Shown: positions 1-9,211 of the stretch, one piece after another | Layout: each line of letters opens with the position of its first letter | Position numbering within the stretch: position 1 is the stretch's first letter | NCBI RefSeq assembly: GCF_030540545.1 | Contig: NZ_JAUNVZ010000004.1 | Coordinates: 62,001 to 126,000, forward strand | Length of the DNA: 64,000 nt | Source of the DNA: Rothia sp. (in: high G+C Gram-positive bacteria) | Lineage (GTDB): Bacteria > Actinomycetota > Actinomycetes > Actinomycetales > Micrococcaceae | Direction of reading: 5' to 3' | Position numbers and translations under genes: made by a program | Notes under the pieces: generated by a model | What the model saw: the letters and a program-made list of their open reading frames with translations, nothing else | What the model was told of the DNA's origin: nothing | Databases searched by the model: none

Positions 1-2419
1 AAATCTCCTCAGACTCGGTGATCTCCAGCGAACCCTTGAACTTAGGCTCCGCATTCGAAAGCACCTGAGCGCGCTGCTGGCTCTTAGTACCGCGGGTAAG
101 CATAATGCTGGTGCTACCCTCGCTGCTACGCTCATTGGTAGCCTGCAGAGTGCCCGCGCCGCCGGTGTACAGGAATGCGTAGTTCAGCTGCTTAGACTGG
201 AACTTCTCATTCTTAGCGTACTTGGGAGCCGAGGACTCATCGTACACGCGGATAGTCCACGAACCCTCAGCCTCAATCTTGAGCTTGCGGGTCTTATTCG
301 CCTGATTCGGCTCAATATCAGCCCACACCGAACCGTTCACAGCGGTGCGGTTGCTGGTGGTCTCGGCAACGCTCAGGTTACTGGGCTGATCACTATCGCT
401 ACGACCCTGCATGGAGAACAGGCTGCCGGAATCCTTCGAAGAGGTGAACTCATAGGTCACAATCGCCTTGGAGTCCACGCCCTTGGGCTTCTCAATATCA
501 ATGACCTTAGAGCCGTCGCCCTTGTACTCCTTGAAGTCACCGCTGGGCTGGCGCAGCTCCACGCTCTTTGCCTCAGCTGCGCTAGCAGATGCGGAGGCAG
601 AGGAGCTCTCTGCAGCGCTGGAGGCGCTGGAGGTCTCAGCTGCGGGCTCAGCATTGCCGCTGCCGCCGCGGTTCATAAAGAACACGGCACCGGCAATAAT
701 CAGAGCTAGAACCACCACACCGGCAATAATGCTCAGCAGCAGCTTCTTCGAACCCTTCTTCTGGGTAGCTGCAGCACCGGTTGCAGCAGCTGCGCCCAGA
801 GCGGCACCGCCGGCTGCAAGAGAAGCAGCGGGGTTAAAGGGAGTATCTGCACTGGGAATATCCGCAGCGGGAGCTTGAGCGAAGGGTGCTTCTGCCAGGG
901 GCGCTTCGGTCGGATGCTCGAAAGCTACGGGAGCCTCGAATGCTGCAGGCTGTGCAATAACGGTCGGCTCTTCGGAGAAGTCCGGCGCCTCAAAAGCAAC
1001 GGGTGCTTCGGCTACGGGAACCTCCGCGATAGGAGCCTCGGTGAAGGGCGCCTGGGAGAATGCAGGTTCTGCGGGGGCCTCGAATGCTGCGGGAGCTTCA
1101 AAGGTGAGGGGTTCCTGAACCTGGTCCTGAACGTAGAGGGGCTCTACGAGAGCCTGAGCTGCCGGAATCTTAGCCTGGGGAATATCCGCTACGGGCACCT
1201 CAGCCACCGGAACCTCGGCAAGAGGAGCCTCTGCGACCGGAACTTCAGCCTCAAAAGCTACGGGCTCGGAGGCAATGCACTCGGGCTCTGCCGGAGCCTG
1301 CGGTGCGGGTACCTCAGCAACGGGAACCTCAATAATGGGCTCAGCTGCAGGAACCTCTGCCACAGGAACCTCCGCGACAGGAACCTGAGCGGCGGGAGCG
1401 TCTACAGCAACCTCTTCAGCTGCAGGCGCGGGAATCTCGGCAGCCGGAATCTCAGCGGCGACAGCCTCAGCACTCTCGGGGCTCTGGCTTTCGACAGACT
1501 CCAGGGGCTCCTGAATCTCAATGTCATCCACCGGCAGGGGGATAGAGAATTCCACAAAGGGAGAGCTACCGGGGATAAACTCCTCGGAGGTACGCGGAGC
1601 CGGAATCTCTTCTGCCTCAATAACGGGTTCAACCGGGGCCTCTACAGCGGGCTCCTGAACGGGAGCCGGGGCAGCGGGCGCCGGAATATCAAAGGCAGGT
1701 GCAGTCGGAGCAGGAATTTCAGCTACGGGAACTTCCGCAACGGGCACCTCGGCCACCGGAACCTCGGGCGCCGGGATTTCTACAGCGGGTACCTCATCAG
1801 TGGGTACGAAGGGAGCCTGAGGATCCTCGGCAAAACGGGGCTCGGGCTCAATAATAATGTCATGAGCCTCTGCAGCCGCACCGATAATTTCAGTCTCGGC
1901 GGGCGCGGGAATATCCGCTACCGGGGCAGCCGGTGCAGGAATCTCTGCAAGGCTAGGCGCCGGGATAGAGCGCAGCTCAGGGGCCGGAATATCCGCTACC
2001 GGAGCAGCCGGCGCGGGAATATCGGCAAGGTTCGGCGCCGGGATATCTGCATTGGGTGCAGCCGGTGCCGGAATGGAATCCAGGTTCGGCGCGGGAATAT
2101 CGGACAGTGCGGGAGCAGGGATATTAAACTCGGGCTCTACAAGCGCCTGAGGAGCTGCAATGTCCTCGATAACGGGCTCAGCAGCAGTTGCTACCTGCTC
2201 GGGAAGGGCAATCTGCTCAGGGGTGCCCAGGTTCTCGGGGATATCTGCCTCGGGAGCCTCAACCACCTCGGGAGTGGGCTCCGGCTCGGGCTCTTCAATC
2301 CACAGCTGCCAGCCGGGAGGTACGGGACCCCAGGTCGGGTCGGGGCGCCAGGTATTGGTGGGAACAAAACCCTCCGGCGGCTTGGGCCAATTGGGCGGCG
2401 GGTTGAAGATGAGTGCCAT
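1..2419 (-). CDS. Repeat-rich single-pass membrane protein, C-terminus cut by window edge
   Basis: At least 806 codons are visible; the stop lies before base 1. The start at 2419 follows AGGAAGG by five bases. Residues about 6-40 carry a Pro/Trp-rich segment (NWPKPPEGFVP, then TWGPVPPGW) of a kind seen at the N-terminus of actinobacterial membrane proteins. Residues about 50-540 are low-complexity repeats of IPAP, VPVAE and EAPVAFEAP type, rich in Pro, Ala, Glu and Val. A basic KKGSKK stretch leads into one membrane helix at about 560-582, followed by a Ser/Ala linker and a non-repetitive domain that should lie outside the cell. Topology suggests a long acidic Pro-rich cytoplasmic arm and an external sensor or binding domain. 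Function is unknown. Long plus-strand ORFs here are shadows of the repeats. Confidence 0.85.
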   Translation of the reverse strand, partial: MALIFNPPPNWPKPPEGFVPTNTWRPDPTWGPVPPGWQLWIEEPEPEPTPEVVEAPEADIPENLGTPEQIALPEQVATAAEPVIEDIAAPQALVEPEFNIPAPALSDIPAPNLDSIPAPAAPNADIPAPNLADIPAPAAPVADIPAPELRSIPAPSLAEIPAPAAPVADIPAPAETEIIGAAAEAHDIIIEPEPRFAEDPQAPFVPTDEVPAVEIPAPEVPVAEVPVAEVPVAEIPAPTAPAFDIPAPAAPAPVQEPAVEAPVEPVIEAEEIPAPRTSEEFIPGSSPFVEFSIPLPVDDIEIQEPLESVESQSPESAEAVAAEIPAAEIPAPAAEEVAVDAPAAQVPVAEVPVAEVPAAEPIIEVPVAEVPAPQAPAEPECIASEPVAFEAEVPVAEAPLAEVPVAEVPVADIPQAKIPAAQALVEPLYVQDQVQEPLTFEAPAAFEAPAEPAFSQAPFTEAPIAEVPVAEAPVAFEAPDFSEEPTVIAQPAAFEAPVAFEHPTEAPLAEAPFAQAPAADIPSADTPFNPAASLAAGGAALGAAAATGAAATQKKGSKKLLLSIIAGVVVLALIIAGAVFFMNRGGSGNAEPAAETSSASSAAESSSASASASAAEAKSVELRQPSGDFKEYKGDGSKVIDIEKPKGVDSKAIVTYEFTSSKDSGSLFSMQGRSDSDQPSNLSVAETTSNRTAVNGSVWADIEPNQANKTRKLKIEAEGSWTIRVYDESSAPKYAKNEKFQSKQLNYAFLYTGGAGTLQATNERSSEGSTSIMLTRGTKSQQRAQVLSNAEPKFKGSLEITESEEI

Positions 2420-2724
2420 AATGCCTTCCTCATGCGCGAAGAATTCAACCGGAAGAATCCCCGCACAATATTTTCGTACATTGCGTTATCACTAAAAGTA
2501 TCGCATAGCTACGCCAATATTTTGTGGTTTCTGACCATATATTGTGCAAGCTCCCAGCTTATGGCCGGCAATATGCCCTCAGTGCCGAAATATTGCGCTC
2601 AATAGACTCGTATTTCACTCTATAGAACACCTCTGACAGGTTGAGGCCGACATGTTAGGGTAGGAACCATTAGGTGATGATATATTGCCCCGAATTCTTC
2701 CAGTCAGTGAATGAAAGAGATGCC
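2420..2724. other. Intergenic region between divergent genes
   Basis: This 305-base AT-richer gap separates the minus-strand repeat protein from the plus-strand CPBP gene and should hold both promoters. It contains at least six short CAATAT or ATATTG motifs on either strand (near 2465, 2513, 2537, 2568, 2588 and 2681). No gene is seen. Confidence 0.6.
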
Positions 2725-3852
2725 ATGACGCAGAATATACCCGAGCCTCCGCAGAATACGCAGCACACTGCGCCCCCTAGCGCCGAACCTTACGCTGAGT
2801 ACGAGCAGAATGCAGCCTCCGCTATTCAGAGCGCGCCCGCAGATCCCGCGGTGAACTTCGCCAGCCCGGCACCCGCGGCGCCCTTATACCCCGTAGTGCC
2901 TGCACGCGATATTCCGGGTGAGTACACCTACGATCAGCTCGAGCGCAGCGATATCCGCGTGAAATGGTACAAGCCCCTGCTGGAGCTACTGGTCGGTGGC
3001 GGTCTTGCCCTTGCTGCAACCATTGTGCTTCAGATTGTTCTCTCTATGTATCTGGCATTGAGCTACCATGCGTCGAATCTATCGACCGAATCCGATAAAC
3101 TCACGGCATATATTCAGACCCAGACCCTGATTGATCCCATGGTCATGGCTTTGAGCTTTGGGTCTATTGCGGCTCTATCTCCCGCGCTGATTTTGGGACG
3201 CTGGATCTTCGGTGCTCGCCCCTGGGGTCTGCTGCATTCGGTGACCGGTCGCATGCGCTGGGGGCTGCTGGGTCGCTCCCTGGGACTGAGCTTTACCATC
3301 TACGGTCTGTTCTATCTGATCACCAGTGCTATGGATTCTTTTGCGGGCTTTGGGCAGATTAATGAACAGGTTGATGCCGGTCGTTTTATTGCGTTTATAG
3401 CGCTCATGATTTTCCTGGTTCCGCTGCAATGCTACGCCGAGGAGGTGGCTTTCCGCGGTTATGCCATGCAGATTCTGGGCCGCTGGATTAAGAACCCGGT
3501 GATTATTATTTCCATTCCCGCGGTTCTTTTTATGCTCGGCCACGACTATGATTTCTGGGGCCAGGCGGGCGTGCTGACCATGGGTCTGATGGCTGGTTTC
3601 CTCTGCTACTACACCGGCGGTATTGAGGCGGGCGTGGGTCTGCACGTGGGTAATAATGTGCTGGTTATGTTTATGGGTTTGATTGCCTCCCAGGATCCTT
3701 TTGCTCAGGCGGGTACGAGTTTCCTGGATTTCGCCCTGACCTTTAGCATTGAGGCTCTGTATACCCTGATTATGTGCATCTGGGCGCGCAAGGCGGGCTT
3801 TGGTTCCCGACGTATTATTCAGGCTCCTCAGGTAGTGGCTGAGTCCGTATAG
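2725..3852 (+). CDS. CPBP family intramembrane metalloprotease
   Basis: The 375-aa product has a Pro/Ala-rich N-terminal tail of about 85 residues and then several membrane helices. All three motifs of the CPBP (Abi, Rce1-like) family are present: EExxxR at E239, E240 and R244; FxxxH ending at H273; and HxxxN at H307 and N311. In known members these residues form the metal site within the membrane. Such proteins process prenylated or membrane substrates, or protect against bacteriocins, but the substrate here cannot be told. I chose the ATG at 2725 after GAAAGAGA; an in-frame ATG at 2674 would add 17 residues and has no good ribosome site. Confidence 0.85.
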   Translation: MTQNIPEPPQNTQHTAPPSAEPYAEYEQNAASAIQSAPADPAVNFASPAPAAPLYPVVPARDIPGEYTYDQLERSDIRVKWYKPLLELLVGGGLALAATIVLQIVLSMYLALSYHASNLSTESDKLTAYIQTQTLIDPMVMALSFGSIAALSPALILGRWIFGARPWGLLHSVTGRMRWGLLGRSLGLSFTIYGLFYLITSAMDSFAGFGQINEQVDAGRFIAFIALMIFLVPLQCYAEEVAFRGYAMQILGRWIKNPVIIISIPAVLFMLGHDYDFWGQAGVLTMGLMAGFLCYYTGGIEAGVGLHVGNNVLVMFMGLIASQDPFAQAGTSFLDFALTFSIEALYTLIMCIWARKAGFGSRRIIQAPQVVAESV

Positions 3853-3856
3853 CGCA

Positions 3857-3872
3857 TGTTTCACGTGAAACA
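3857..3872. promoter_or_regulatory. parS-like centromere site
   Basis: The sequence TGTTTCACGTGAAACA is a perfect 16-bp palindrome and matches the known bacterial parS consensus bound by ParB. It starts four bases after the CPBP stop codon. parS sites usually cluster near oriC, so this hints at an origin-proximal location. Confidence 0.85.
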
Positions 3873-3928
3873 TAAGCCCGTATAGGTTGTATTTTCAAAT
3901 AAATCGGTTCGAGAGGGAACCGCCCCGA

Positions 3929-3975
3929 GCTATCGCCCCCGGAGCATGCGCATCCGGCGGGCGATAGCTTTTTTA
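3929..3975 (+). terminator. Intrinsic terminator after the CPBP gene
   Basis: A long stem pairs GCTATCGCCC with GGGCGATAGC and is followed by six T. It separates the CPBP gene from the aminopeptidase. Confidence 0.9.
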
Positions 3976-4057
3976 TGATTGGCCTAAATAGCGCCGATAT
4001 ATGACAGTCAGCGTGGATATTCTGCACGAAAGAGCCCAAGAGGAGTACTCTTAAGGT

Positions 4058-5380
4058 ATGAGTGTAGACGCAATTAAAAACATTGAAGATTTAGCCCAAT
4101 TCGTCAAAGACTCCCCGGTCTCCTACCTGGCAGCACGCACTGTAGCGCGCCGCCTGCAGGCAGCCGGTTTTACCGAGCTGCAGGAAAACGACGCCTGGGA
4201 TTCTCAGGTGGCATACGGGCGCCACTATGTCATTCGCGACGGCGCCGTCATCGCCTGGGCCGGTGGCCGCAAAGCTGAAAAAGCCAGCGGTTACCGTGTA
4301 CTGGGCGCCCACACCGACTCCCCGGCGCTGAAAATTAAGCCGCAGCCGAGCGTGTCTTTTAAAAACTGGAATCAGATTGCCGTGGAGAACTACGGCGGCG
4401 CGCTACTAAACTCCCTGCTGGATCGCGAGCTGCGCGTTGCAGGTCGCCTGACCGTATTGCAGGATGGCAAGCTGGTAGACCGCTATGTAGCCACCGGTCC
4501 GCTGGCACGTGTGCCTCAGCTGGCGCCTCATCTGGATACCAAGCGCAATGACCTGAGCTTGGATCGCCAGTTCAATATGTACCCGATCTGGGGTGCGAAC
4601 TCCGAGGACTCCAGCCTGCTGGGCTATTTGACCCGTCAGACTATCGACGGGGGAGAAGAAATCGCTGAAGAGGATATCGTCGGCTACGACCTCTTTACCG
4701 TAGACTCCCAGGATCCGCGCCGTTTCGGCGAGCACGAGGAATTCTTTGCCTCCGGTCGCCTGGATAACCTCAGCTCGGTTCACGCCGGCCTGTGCGCCCT
4801 GGAACGCTATGTTGTCGATAATGCCGATGAGCAGGCACACGATACTGCCATGCTTGCCGCCTTTGACCACGAGGAAATCGGCTCCGGTAGCCGCAGCGGT
4901 GCCGCCGGCCCCTTCCTGGAAGATGTGCTGGTTCGCCTCAGTGCTGCTCGCGGGGAAAGCCCGGAGGAGTACCGCCGTTCCCTGGCTGATTCGTTCTGCC
5001 TCTCGGCCGACGCCGGTCACCTAGTGCACCCGAACTACTCCAGCCACCACGACCCGAACGTTCAGCCTCTGCCCGGTCACGGCCCGCTGCTGAAGATCAA
5101 TGCCAACCAGCGCTATGCCACCGACTCGGTAGGCTCCGGTGTCTTTGTGGCGGCATGTCGTGCAGCCGAGGTGCCCTATCAGGAGTTCGTTTCCAATAAC
5201 AACACTCCCTGCGGCTCGACCATTGGACCGATTACCGCAACCCGCCTGGGTATGCGCACCGTGGATGTTGGTATTGGTCTGCTGTCCATGCACTCCATGC
5301 GCGAAATGTGCCATGTGGAGGATATGGCGTATATGACCCGTATGATTGAGGCATTCTACCGCCTGCCTTCGGTGGCATAA
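4058..5380 (+). CDS. M18 family aminopeptidase
   Basis: The 440-aa product is a cytosolic zinc aminopeptidase of family M18 (aspartyl aminopeptidase type), which removes N-terminal, often acidic, residues from peptides. Visible family motifs are GAHTDSP, with a metal-binding His and Asp, near residue 86; the FDHEEIGS motif with catalytic and metal ligands near residue 270; and INANQRYATDS further on. Length is typical of the family. TACTCT lies six bases upstream of the ATG, so the message may be leaderless; an AAGAGGAG sequence 12 bases upstream is an alternative, weakly placed ribosome site. The gene stands alone between terminators. Confidence 0.93.
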   Translation: MSVDAIKNIEDLAQFVKDSPVSYLAARTVARRLQAAGFTELQENDAWDSQVAYGRHYVIRDGAVIAWAGGRKAEKASGYRVLGAHTDSPALKIKPQPSVSFKNWNQIAVENYGGALLNSLLDRELRVAGRLTVLQDGKLVDRYVATGPLARVPQLAPHLDTKRNDLSLDRQFNMYPIWGANSEDSSLLGYLTRQTIDGGEEIAEEDIVGYDLFTVDSQDPRRFGEHEEFFASGRLDNLSSVHAGLCALERYVVDNADEQAHDTAMLAAFDHEEIGSGSRSGAAGPFLEDVLVRLSAARGESPEEYRRSLADSFCLSADAGHLVHPNYSSHHDPNVQPLPGHGPLLKINANQRYATDSVGSGVFVAACRAAEVPYQEFVSNNNTPCGSTIGPITATRLGMRTVDVGIGLLSMHSMREMCHVEDMAYMTRMIEAFYRLPSVA

Positions 5381-5390
5381 AGAACCCGAA

Positions 5391-5442
5391 ATATATATGC
5401 CCGTGCGGCACTCTGAGGAGAGTGTCGCACGGGCATATATTA
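5391..5442. terminator. Bidirectional terminator between convergent genes
   Basis: A near-perfect stem (ATATATGCCCGTGCG paired with CGCACGGGCATATAT, plus an inner CACTCT/AGAGTG stem) lies between the aminopeptidase and pdxT, which point at each other. Confidence 0.85.
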
Positions 5443-5474
5443 TATTCAGCTATATATCTAATAGGCTATATATA

Positions 5475-6080
5475 CTAGTCAATCAGGCTCAGCAGTTCCT
5501 CATGAACCGTAGTATCACCGGTCAGCTCCGGGTGGAAAGAGATGCCAATAATCTTTCCGGAGCGCACGCCCACAATCTTGTCCTCGTGGCGTGCAACCAC
5601 CTGAACGCCTTCACCGGGGACGGTCACAATCGGTGCACGAATAAAGGCCGTATCAATGGTCACCTCATCACCGGCGGGAGTAATCCAGGGCAGGAATACC
5701 TGCGCCGAATCAACCTGCGGACCGAAGGCATTACGACCCACCGACACATCCAGCACGCCCAGGCTCTGCTGACCCGGAGCCGGATCCTCAATGGTCTTTG
5801 AGAGCATAATCAAGCCCGCGCAAGTGCCCAGGGTGGGCAGGCCGCCAGCAATAGCGTCGATCAGGGGCTGGCGTAGATCAAAAATACGGGTCAGACGGTC
5901 AATAGTGGAGGACTCGCCACCGGGCAGAATCAAAGCATCAATATTTTCCAGCTGTGCAGCGTTTTTGACCAGCACAACCTGCGCGCCCAAATCCTGCATC
6001 ATCTGCGCGTGCTCAGCCACGCCGCCCTGCAGAGCCAGCACACCAATAGTTTTACCCGCACCGGGCAGAGATTCACTCAT
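5475..6080 (-). CDS. pdxT: PLP synthase glutaminase subunit PdxT
   Basis: The 201-aa product is the class I glutamine amidotransferase subunit of the deoxyxylulose-independent pyridoxal 5'-phosphate synthase. It hydrolyses glutamine and channels ammonia to PdxS. The GGESSTI motif lies at residues 54-60, the nucleophile is Cys87 in GTCAGL, and the His183/Glu185 pair sits in SFHPELT. The ATG at 6080 follows a clear AGGAGG ribosome site. It lies 111 bases downstream of pdxS on the same strand, so the two are probably cotranscribed, with a GC-rich hairpin between them. Confidence 0.96.
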   Translation of the reverse strand: MSESLPGAGKTIGVLALQGGVAEHAQMMQDLGAQVVLVKNAAQLENIDALILPGGESSTIDRLTRIFDLRQPLIDAIAGGLPTLGTCAGLIMLSKTIEDPAPGQQSLGVLDVSVGRNAFGPQVDSAQVFLPWITPAGDEVTIDTAFIRAPIVTVPGEGVQVVARHEDKIVGVRSGKIIGISFHPELTGDTTVHEELLSLID

Positions 6081-6138
6081 TGCATCCTCCTAGAGCATCC
6101 CCTGAACAAGGGGAGGTACATAGTTATTGAGACGATCA

Positions 6139-6171
6139 AGGGCGGGTGCGCACCGACTGCACACCCGCCCC
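6139..6171 (-). other. Intercistronic hairpin between pdxS and pdxT
   Basis: GGGCGGGTG pairs with CACCCGCCC around a short loop. There is no T-run on either side, so it may stabilise or process the pdxST message rather than terminate it. This is inference from structure only. Confidence 0.5.
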
Positions 6172-6191
6172 GCATCATATATGAGAAGCTA

Positions 6192-7100
6192 TTACCAGCC
6201 GCGCTCAGCCAGGCGGTGGGGAGCCGGAATATCAGCAACGTTGATACCGACCATAGCTTCGCCCAGACCGCGGGAAACCTCAGCAATAACCTGGGGATCC
6301 TCGAACTGAGCGGTAGCCTTCACAATAGCCTTTGCGCGAGCAACCGGGTCGCCGGACTTGAAGATACCGGAACCAACGAACACGCCGTCAGCGCCCAGCT
6401 GCATCATCATAGCTGCGTCGGCGGGGGTAGCCACACCACCGGCGGTGAACATGACCACGGGCAGCTTGCCGGTCTGAGCAACTTCCAGAACCAGCTCGTA
6501 GGGAGCCGAAAGCTCCTTAGCCTTCACGTACAGCTCATCGGGCATGGTGTTGTACAGGCCCTGCAGCTCAGCAATCTGGCGCTTAATGGTGCGGATGTGC
6601 TTGGTAGCTTCGGAAACGTCACCGGTACCAGCCTCGCCCTTGGAGCGGATCATTGCTGCACCCTCGGTGATGCGGCGCAGAGCCTCACCCAGGTTGGTAG
6701 CACCGCACACGAAGGGAACGGTGAAGGGCTGCTTGTCAATGTGGTTAACGTAGTCAGCGGGGGAGAGAACCTCGGACTCATCGATGAAGTCAACGCCCAG
6801 AGCCTGCAGCACCTGAGCTTCCACGAAGTGACCGATACGTGCCTTTGCCATCACGGGGATGGAGACAGCGTCGATAATGCCCTCGATCATATCCGGATCG
6901 GACATACGAGCTACGCCACCCTGGGCGCGAATATCTGCGGGCACACGCTCGAGCGCCATCACAGCAACAGCGCCGGCGTCTTCAGCAATCTTTGCCTGTT
7001 CGGGGGTGACGACGTCCATGATGACGCCGCCCTTGAGCATATCGGCCAGGCCACGCTTAACGAGCGGGGAGCCGGTTACGGGGTTGTTCAATTCAGTCAT
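6192..7100 (-). CDS. pdxS: PLP synthase lyase subunit PdxS
   Basis: The 302-aa product is the synthase subunit of pyridoxal 5'-phosphate synthase, which builds PLP from ribose 5-phosphate, glyceraldehyde 3-phosphate and ammonia from PdxT. The sequence is strongly conserved throughout; Lys86 in VMAKARIGH is the expected substrate-linked lysine. I start at ATG 7100 (MTELNN), which gives the usual length. A longer reading frame to 7133 adds 11 unconserved residues. CACAAT lies six bases upstream of this ATG and there is no ribosome site, so the transcript may be leaderless. Confidence 0.96.
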   Translation of the reverse strand: MTELNNPVTGSPLVKRGLADMLKGGVIMDVVTPEQAKIAEDAGAVAVMALERVPADIRAQGGVARMSDPDMIEGIIDAVSIPVMAKARIGHFVEAQVLQALGVDFIDESEVLSPADYVNHIDKQPFTVPFVCGATNLGEALRRITEGAAMIRSKGEAGTGDVSEATKHIRTIKRQIAELQGLYNTMPDELYVKAKELSAPYELVLEVAQTGKLPVVMFTAGGVATPADAAMMMQLGADGVFVGSGIFKSGDPVARAKAIVKATAQFEDPQVIAEVSRGLGEAMVGINVADIPAPHRLAERGW

Positions 7101-7482
7101 AGTTCCATTGTGGCACGAATAGAGGGCGAGCACACATTTTCAGGGGGTATTTTGCACCCTATTTCATAGAGAAGGGCAGAAAGCCACCCCAATGTCATAA
7201 ATCTTCATAATGTCTACTCGCGCTGGCACCTTATCAGACTCGTATCTCCTCTCGTGTTTGGGGTGCGAATCAAAGAATACAGAAAGAGGCTATGAGCAAA
7301 AGTGCACACCGGGCAGCGTATTTTCCCTAGGCAGCGCATATATGCGGTGCTAGACTGAAACTAAGCGCCCAAGCGCTCTTTTGTCATGCCCGCATTGTCC
7401 GCCATCACCGGCTGTCACCAAGAATGCGCCAGCGTACACAGAGCGGGGCACACAGACATTCACTACCCAAGGAACCCCTTCC
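7101..7482. other. Divergent intergenic region, pdxS to antiporter
   Basis: This 382-base gap holds the pdxS promoter at its left end and a candidate -10 (TAGACT, 7350-7355) for the antiporter. A 12-codon ORF with an AGAAAGAGG ribosome site starts near 7293 but has no other support. No gene is called. Confidence 0.5.
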
Positions 7483-9132
7483 GTGCTTGAAGTACTCATT
7501 GCCGTCTCCGTGGCAATTTTGGTGGGCAATATCCTGGCGCATAAAATTCGCGTTACCCCGGCTATTGTCCTGATTTTTGTGGGCCTATTTATGGGTCTGA
7601 TTCCCGCTCACCAGCTGCACGAGGTGCAGGAGTTGGGACTGCCTCCCCACGTTATTCTGGAAATCTTCCTGCCCATTATGCTCTTCTGGGAGGCGCGCGG
7701 CACCTCCTGGCGTGAAATGCGCAAGCGCCTGCGCGGTATTCTACTCACCGGTACCCTGCTGGTGATTGTTACCGCCGTGGCTATTGCCTGGGCGCTGGTC
7801 ACCTTCACCCCCATTGGTTGGGGTCCTGCACTAATTATTGGTGCTGCCCTGGCACCCACGGACGCAACCGCCGTGGCGACCCTGAACGGTAAGCTGCCCA
7901 AGTCCGCTATCTCCACCCTTAAGGGTGAGGCGCTCATTAACGACGGCACCACCCTGGTGGTCTTCGCCCTGGCACTGGAAGTTGCGGGCGGTCATGAGCT
8001 CAGCGCGGGCCGTGCTACCGGCATGTTCTTCTACTCCTTTGCCGCCGGTATTCTGGTTGGCTATCTGGTCGGCTGGGTGTGCAATAAGATTCGCGCTCGC
8101 ATTGATAACCCCATGTATTTCACCGCCTTTATGGTGACCGTGCCTTTTATTGCCTTCCTGCTCTCCGAGTCCCTGGAGATCGCCGAAGGCTTCAAAGGCT
8201 CCGGTGTGGTAGCGGTTGTGGTTGCCGCAATTTACCTGACCTATTACGGTCCGGAAACCATTGCCCCGGTCAATCGTTTCTACGGTCTGCCGATTTGGGC
8301 CTTTATTTCCTTCGCTCTCAACGGTGCGCTCTTTATTCTGGTGGGTGTTCAGCTACCTGAAATTTGGCGCACTATGGAAGAAAGTGCCGCCGAGCACGGC
8401 TACCACTTCTATAAGGGTATTTTTGCCATTCTGCTGGTGTGGGTGGTTTCTATTGCGGTACGTTATCTCTTCCTGGAGATCTCGATTCGCATTATTCGAT
8501 TCCTGGATCGCAGCGAGAAGCAGAAGCAGCTACGCACCACTTTTAAGGGTCGTTTGATTAGCACCGCAGCGGGTCTGCGCGGCGGTATTTCCCTGGCTGT
8601 TGCACTCTCGGTACCCTACGGCACGCCCCTGCGCGAATACATTATCTTCGTGGTTGCTGCCGTGGTTATGCTCTCCATGGTGGTTCAGGGTCTGGCGCTA
8701 CCTGCCGTGATTAAGTGGGCGAACCTGCCGGTGGATGACTCCGAAGAGCGTGAGATTGACATGGCAACCCGCACCGCCCTGCGCGAGGCATTCAATTCCC
8801 TGGATGAAATTGCCGACGAGATTAAGGTCAGCGATGAGGTGCGCGAGGCACTGCGCAGCGAATTTACGCACTACAATAAGCGCATTCACCTGGATGATGA
8901 CTCCGAAAGCGCCGGCACCTACTCCTCCATGGAGCGCCGCCCCGACGGTAGCCGAGAACCCAGCATTTTGGAGCAGGATCAGGCACTGCGCATCGCAATT
9001 TTGAACCGTCAGCGCGAGGTTCTGATCGATATGCGCGCCGCGGGCACCATTGATATGAATGTGCTGCACGTAATCCAGGAACGTCTGGATATGGAAGAAG
9101 TACGCGTTATGGGCCCGGTGGAACTGGAGTAA
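7483..9132 (+). CDS. Cation/proton antiporter (CPA1, NhaP-like)
   Basis: The 549-aa product has about 12 hydrophobic segments in residues 1-425 and a hydrophilic cytoplasmic tail of about 125 residues, typical of CPA1 sodium/proton exchangers. The conserved core ALAPTDATAVATL followed by GEALINDGTTLVVF carries the acidic residues expected for ion exchange. I start at GTG 7483 because AAGGAA lies eight bases upstream; the frame remains open upstream but that part is not membrane-like. It likely extrudes sodium or potassium in exchange for protons and so helps pH and salt balance. Ion specificity cannot be read from the sequence. Confidence 0.92.
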   Translation: MLEVLIAVSVAILVGNILAHKIRVTPAIVLIFVGLFMGLIPAHQLHEVQELGLPPHVILEIFLPIMLFWEARGTSWREMRKRLRGILLTGTLLVIVTAVAIAWALVTFTPIGWGPALIIGAALAPTDATAVATLNGKLPKSAISTLKGEALINDGTTLVVFALALEVAGGHELSAGRATGMFFYSFAAGILVGYLVGWVCNKIRARIDNPMYFTAFMVTVPFIAFLLSESLEIAEGFKGSGVVAVVVAAIYLTYYGPETIAPVNRFYGLPIWAFISFALNGALFILVGVQLPEIWRTMEESAAEHGYHFYKGIFAILLVWVVSIAVRYLFLEISIRIIRFLDRSEKQKQLRTTFKGRLISTAAGLRGGISLAVALSVPYGTPLREYIIFVVAAVVMLSMVVQGLALPAVIKWANLPVDDSEEREIDMATRTALREAFNSLDEIADEIKVSDEVREALRSEFTHYNKRIHLDDDSESAGTYSSMERRPDGSREPSILEQDQALRIAILNRQREVLIDMRAAGTIDMNVLHVIQERLDMEEVRVMGPVELE

Positions 9133-9149
9133 TTCTGTAGATGCCCGGG

Positions 9150-9203
9150 TTAAAAGCTTGAGCCCCGCCTCCTATCTCAGGAGGTGGGGCTCAAGCTTTT
9201 AAA
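9150..9203. terminator. Bidirectional terminator after the antiporter
   Basis: A long stem (TTAAAAGCTTGAGCCCC with its complement, plus an inner CCTCC/GGAGG) with A-run and T-run flanks serves both this gene and the convergent acetyltransferase. Confidence 0.92.
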
Positions 9204-9211
9204 ACACTCGC

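Noticed and set aside
875-2605. 576-codon plus-strand ORF rich in Gly, Asn, Leu and Arg
   Set aside because: It is the reverse reading of the IPAP/VPVAE repeats of the minus-strand gene.
7293-7331. 12-codon ORF with a ribosome site before the antiporter
   Set aside because: Too short to support and no regulatory residues or hairpin tied to it.
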